Origin: Haladaptatus salinisoli
Lineage (GTDB): Archaea; Halobacteriota; Halobacteria; Halobacteriales; Haladaptataceae
NCBI RefSeq assembly: GCF_020614375.1
Contig: NZ_CP085329.1
Coordinates: forward strand, 186,001 to 250,000
Direction of reading: 5' to 3'
Length of the DNA stretch: 64,000 nucleotides
The notes under the pieces were generated by a model. That model searched no databases. It was given only the letters and a program-made list of their open reading frames with translations, and was not told the DNA's origin. Made by a program: the position numbers and the translations under genes. The first letter of the stretch is position 1; each line of letters begins with the position of its first letter. Below are positions 60,855 to 64,000 of the stretch, piece after piece.

Positions 60855-61242
60855 AGATAGAAACTCGCCCTCAGAGTACGAATACGATTGGGCCAATACA
60901 TACAGATGTCATGTAAATTCCGACACGGATCGAGCGCACACCGCGAGCGAGTTTCCAGAATATCAGATCCAATACATCGATCCCTATACGCACGCCGGTG
61001 AAATTCGGGGATACCTCCGATTCGATACGTGGGGCGTCGCTGTCGAGGGAGGACGAATTTTAACCGATGATAGGATCGAGCTGATACTTGGCTCATCAAT
61101 CAACGATCGAGTACGGTTTGCTCGTGAGCGGGGCCCGTTCTTAACTAGGCGGTTGTTTCGAGACCTCCCAATCGATCGCTTCGATCGGCCGATCTGGCAA
61201 CTAATCGACGATGATGTCCGCCGGTGGGTTCACGCTCAATAA
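60814..61242 (+). CDS. Hypothetical protein, 142 residues, start uncertain
   Basis: Protein-like through most of its length: AHTASEFPEYQIQYIDPYTH, then RGYLRFDTWGVAVEGGRIL, RIELILGSSINDRVRFAR and FLTRRLFRDLPIDRFD. No family recognised. The first 14 codons overlap the start of the enolase-superfamily gene on the opposite strand, which is unusual; no better in-frame start exists downstream before residue 34, so either the overlap is real or the gene starts with a rare codon. Basic/acidic balance typical of the island. Confidence 0.5.
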   Translation: MVNSKSLIRSYNPIDRNSPSEYEYDWANTYRCHVNSDTDRAHTASEFPEYQIQYIDPYTHAGEIRGYLRFDTWGVAVEGGRILTDDRIELILGSSINDRVRFARERGPFLTRRLFRDLPIDRFDRPIWQLIDDDVRRWVHAQ

Positions 61243-61281
61243 GAAACTGTAGTTGGAGTTTCGGGTGCGCTTTCGATCGCT

Positions 61282-61450
61282 TCACCTACACTCGCGATGA
61301 GCGTTCGCCGGTCGATGCGATCCGAGAGTGAGATGGTCGTAACCCCACTTACGAGCCAGTTTTCTCACATGCTCAATAACCTCTGTACCGTGGCCTTGAC
61401 TTCGGTAGCCTTCACAGCGGGATTTACGATGCGAAGATACTGTAAGTATT
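61282..61450 (-). pseudogene. GNAT acetyltransferase fragment
   Basis: Minus strand reads RCEGYRSQGHGTEVIEHVRK and then LARKWGYDHLTLGSHR, the acetyl-CoA-binding motif A (Q/R-x-x-G-x-G/A) and the following helix/strand of a GNAT enzyme. Upstream and downstream parts are missing and the frame ends in Arg-rich sequence. A remnant only; function lost. Confidence 0.6.
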
Positions 61451-61463
61451 GACGAGATGAGGG

Positions 61464-61571
61464 GTGGCCATCGCGGAGCGTGAGAATAACGAACTAAGAG
61501 AGGAATTCCAGGACGAATTACTCCGTCCGATAGCAATCACGCTCGAAGCACAGGAAGACAACAGCGACTAA
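61464..61571 (+). CDS. 35-residue ORF, possible gene tail
   Basis: From a GTG directly after a TGA the plus strand reads VAIAERENNELREEFQDELL and ends RPIAITLEAQEDNSD. Acidic and helical, resembling the C-terminal ends of small haloarchaeal proteins. No start with support and no family; could be a truncated gene near the GNAT scrap. Weak call. Confidence 0.3.
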   Translation: MAIAERENNELREEFQDELLRPIAITLEAQEDNSD

Positions 61572-61599
61572 TCAGGTGAATAGAGTACTTTTCGTTTCG

Positions 61600-62874
61600 C
61601 TACCTACTCTCGATTATTGCGAACCACTCTGTCGTATATCTCGTTTTTGGGAGGACCCACCGTTGCTCAGGACCGCTTTCACTCACACGAAGCTCGATCA
61701 CTGCGTCGAACGCTGATTCGATTTCATTTACCGAGAGCGAGTCCCGCTCCTGTGGAAGCGTGTAATAGCCGAGTCCCTCAATACCGCGGATAGCACGACA
61801 GATAGGGGCTAAAAACGTCCCAATGTCTGTCGATGCTGCTTTCATCACCGGCTGAAGCGTATCGACGTAGAGCTGAACATCAACCGACCGATCATCCTTT
61901 ATGTACTCTTCCTGTATTGCTATCGACTGAACGAGTGCATTTCGAAGATCGGTCAGAGTTCCACTGATTGGAGTGATCTGGGCTTTTTCTTGTGGATTGC
62001 CTGTTGCCGCAGTCGTTGATCGTACTGCTGTTTGATAATCAAAGATTTCGACGTTGCCCGATAGTGGCTGGGCTGGTGTTGTTTGGCGTTGTAGCGCAGT
62101 CGGAGAGCGATCGAGTAAAGCAAGTATATCGTGGCGGGTCGAATCGGAGTCTTTCATGAGATAAGCCCGTTCAGCGTCGAAAATCTCACTAGGAACATCT
62201 CCAACGATCAAAATGTTCCCACCCTTCTCCTTGAGTTGTGAAAGTTCAGAACGGATTGTAATCACGCCGTTTCCTGATACTGTAACGAAGTACCCCTCAA
62301 ATCCGAACGAAACATAGCCATTGATCCGTGGTGTGCCGTCGGCCAATGGCTGAAAGAGCTCGTTGAGCGCATCCGGATTGATCCGGTCAGCGAGTCGTTC
62401 CGTCACCTCTTGAGAATCGATCCCGATAGCGTGAGTAACTGCGAGAACGACCTCTGTTCCGAGATCATCGGTTGGTGCATACTCATATGTGATTGCATCC
62501 GTTGAGCCGAACGGAGCGGCAGCGAATTCTGTAGCCAACGGAAGATCTGCGTCGAGCTCTGGGACGAGCGGTTCGTTGGTGATGTAGATGTCACCCGGTT
62601 GTTGAATTCGGATCACGTGATCATGCCACGAGAAGATGACTTCCGTTGAAAAGCGGTGAGCGGAATCAAGAGTGAATATTTCGCTGAGAGCTTCGGGGTT
62701 GATCACGTTGTAGAGCGGATCAAGCGTGCGGGGATCGGTATCCAAAACAGTTCCCATGGCTTCACAAAGCCGAATACTGATGGTATCGGTGGTATCTTCA
62801 GTCGGACTGAAATGTTGGCAATGTTTTGGCTGGAAGATTTCGCGAATCGTGTGCTGCTCGTCGATTAGGGTCAT
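61600..62874 (-). CDS. Tandem HalOD1 plus DUF7504-like protein
   Basis: 424 residues from MTLIDEQHTIREIF at 62874; the longer frame to 63180 is unsupported. Residues about 30-105 and 118-200 each match the HalOD1 output domain (SIRLCEAMGTVLDTDPRTLDPLY then VINPEALSEIF; second copy RINGYVSFGFEGYFVTVSG). The remaining 220 residues (GGNILIVGDVPSEIFDAERAY, then LRNALVQSIAIQEEY, then TEWFAIIESR) resemble DUF7504, a degenerate RecA-like domain. Such proteins are haloarchaeal signal-output proteins; none carries an enzyme domain. It has no receiver domain, so the input is unknown. The gene before it on the chromosome is an antiporter. Confidence 0.82.
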   Translation of the reverse strand: MTLIDEQHTIREIFQPKHCQHFSPTEDTTDTISIRLCEAMGTVLDTDPRTLDPLYNVINPEALSEIFTLDSAHRFSTEVIFSWHDHVIRIQQPGDIYITNEPLVPELDADLPLATEFAAAPFGSTDAITYEYAPTDDLGTEVVLAVTHAIGIDSQEVTERLADRINPDALNELFQPLADGTPRINGYVSFGFEGYFVTVSGNGVITIRSELSQLKEKGGNILIVGDVPSEIFDAERAYLMKDSDSTRHDILALLDRSPTALQRQTTPAQPLSGNVEIFDYQTAVRSTTAATGNPQEKAQITPISGTLTDLRNALVQSIAIQEEYIKDDRSVDVQLYVDTLQPVMKAASTDIGTFLAPICRAIRGIEGLGYYTLPQERDSLSVNEIESAFDAVIELRVSESGPEQRWVLPKTRYTTEWFAIIESR

Positions 62875-63103
62875 GGAGGTTCTATCGCGTTGGTCAATTG
62901 AAAACTTATCGGTGGGAGTCGCTCGCTGAGGACCCCCTACCGGAGTCTGTTCGAGTGGATGGTGGATTTCACGCTTACAGGGGGTACTCGCTCTATAGCG
63001 GAGACTACGCGTTGGCACACTCGGCTTGCTGTTGTTGAGAGATAACCCCCTACTAGCCGTGTACGCCTGGAATCCGGTGAAACAACCGAAAGTTTTCGTG
63101 GTA

Positions 63104-64000
63104 TCAGTCGTCGCTGCTCGCCTTCGCTTTCGACATCTGACCCGAGGTTGGTTTTGCCGCGAGGTTCTTGCGCTTTGCATCCCACTCAGAAAACACGTAC
63201 ACCAGTACGATCAGTGTCAAAACGCCGCCGGGCAGCAGCACGAGCGGGCTGAGGTTTGTGAGGCCATACAGCAGATACATGACTGCTGTTGCCAGTAGGA
63301 CAGTGACAGCGTAGTACATTTGGGTACGGACATGATCGATGTGATCTGACCCTGCGAACGTTGAGGCGAGGACGGTCGTATCGGAGATGGGTGAACAGTT
63401 GTCGCCGAAAATCGCACCGCTGAACATCGCACCGATAGCGAGTGAGACGAACTGCGGTGAACTACCCCCGATGTTCCACGCCAACGGTATCACGATCGGG
63501 GTCATGATCGACATCGTTCCCCAAGACGTCCCGATGGCGAAGGAAATGAACGCGGAGGTGAGGAAAATAACGATTGGAAGTACTGTTGGCGAGACGACGC
63601 CCGTCGCATATGAAGTGACGTACGAGCCGGTGCCCAGTGCAGACGCAACGGAGCCGATCGACCACGCCAGCACGAGGATACTAATGGCCGTGAGCATCGT
63701 GCCGAATCCATCGATTACGGTATCCATTGACTCACCAAGCGTCATGGCGTCCTCGATAAGTGCGAGTACAATGGCTGTCGCGACCATCGCAAACGACCCC
63801 CAGACGAGTGCCGTAGCGATATTTGTATTATTGACCATTTCTACCGCTGTTCGTCCTGGGGCATAACCCATCATCACGGCCCCGCCGACAACAACGACGA
63901 CAAGCGCGGACACGGGTGCAATAAACATCCGAAGCGGTGCGTCATCAAGTACTGGTTCACCTAACTCCTCCTTGATGTTCTGCAGTGGACGAGCATCCTC
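63104..64000 (-). CDS. NhaC-type Na+/H+ antiporter, partial
   Basis: The frame is open to the right edge; the visible part starts EDARPLQNIKEELGEPVLDD and continues in frame through 63928. About 7-8 membrane helices follow, with GTSWGTMSIMTPIVIPLAWN, AIFGDNCSPISDTTVLASTFAG and a basic C-terminus. The motif GDNCSPISDTT is the NhaC family signature. Exports Na+ in exchange for protons or serves another antiport. N-terminal part is outside the window. Not obviously linked to the HalOD1 protein upstream on the chromosome, which is 229 bases away on the same strand. Confidence 0.88.
   Translation of the reverse strand, partial: EDARPLQNIKEELGEPVLDDAPLRMFIAPVSALVVVVVGGAVMMGYAPGRTAVEMVNNTNIATALVWGSFAMVATAIVLALIEDAMTLGESMDTVIDGFGTMLTAISILVLAWSIGSVASALGTGSYVTSYATGVVSPTVLPIVIFLTSAFISFAIGTSWGTMSIMTPIVIPLAWNIGGSSPQFVSLAIGAMFSGAIFGDNCSPISDTTVLASTFAGSDHIDHVRTQMYYAVTVLLATAVMYLLYGLTNLSPLVLLPGGVLTLIVLVYVFSEWDAKRKNLAAKPTSGQMSKAKASSDD

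Overview
The window is archaeal and almost certainly from a haloarchaeon (class Halobacteria). Coding is dense and GC-rich, proteins are very acidic, TATA-like boxes often lie 27-35 bases before start codons (leaderless transcripts), exported proteins carry twin-arginine signals and lipoboxes, and typical haloarchaeal families occur: Bat-type HTH-10 regulators, HalOD1 output domains, DUF763, RadA, KptA and the acetate symporter pair DUF4212/VC_2705. Genus cannot be fixed by eye. I saw no rRNA, tRNA or CRISPR array.

Layout. 0-5.7 kb: end of a polyamine-type ABC importer (binding protein and ATPase), two aldehyde dehydrogenases and a saccharopine-dehydrogenase-like oxidoreductase, looking like an amine or amino-acid degradation unit. 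5.7-9.4 kb: DUF763 protein, a membrane protein, the wreck of a drug-type ABC transporter, and a divergent pair of a HiPIP-like Fe-S lipoprotein and a Bat-type regulator. 9.4-11.7 kb: compact operon for a 2-oxoacid/acetoin dehydrogenase E1 (alpha, beta) with a free-standing lipoyl protein. 12-19 kb: decayed DUF2182 gene, a Thr-rich lipoprotein, then an exported GH97 and a cytoplasmic GH3 glycosidase. 19.5-28.7 kb: Nudix hydrolase and an acetate unit: DUF4212/VC_2705 symporter, two acetyl-CoA synthetases, and between them a regulator combining a tyrosine-recombinase-like domain with a Bat HTH.

28.8-39.7 kb: cell-surface and carbohydrate genes (GT2, GT4, polysaccharide deacetylase, exported beta-helix protein, subtilisin), several tiny zinc proteins, and a divergent HTH/deoxyribosyltransferase-like pair with an inverted-repeat operator candidate. 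40-49 kb: epoxide hydrolase, SIMPL lipoprotein, alpha/beta hydrolase, phosphoribosyltransferase, CBS protein, and an operon joining a Na+/solute symporter to an Old-Yellow-Enzyme-type Fe-S flavoprotein.

From about 49.2 kb the DNA becomes visibly more AT-rich, gaps widen and broken genes appear (frameshifted SWIM protein, a YdeI-like gene with an in-frame TAG, a GNAT scrap). This reads as accessory DNA. It carries KptA, a short RadA paralogue, a complete cobalt-type nitrile hydratase operon (beta, alpha, His-rich activator) with a Bat-type regulator upstream in divergent orientation, an Asp-box propeller protein, an enolase-superfamily protein, a HalOD1-HalOD1-DUF7504-like protein and the end of an NhaC-type antiporter. 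The nitrile hydratase operon, the integrase-like Bat regulator, the P-loop-altered acetyl-CoA synthetase and the stand-alone lipoyl protein are the most notable observations.
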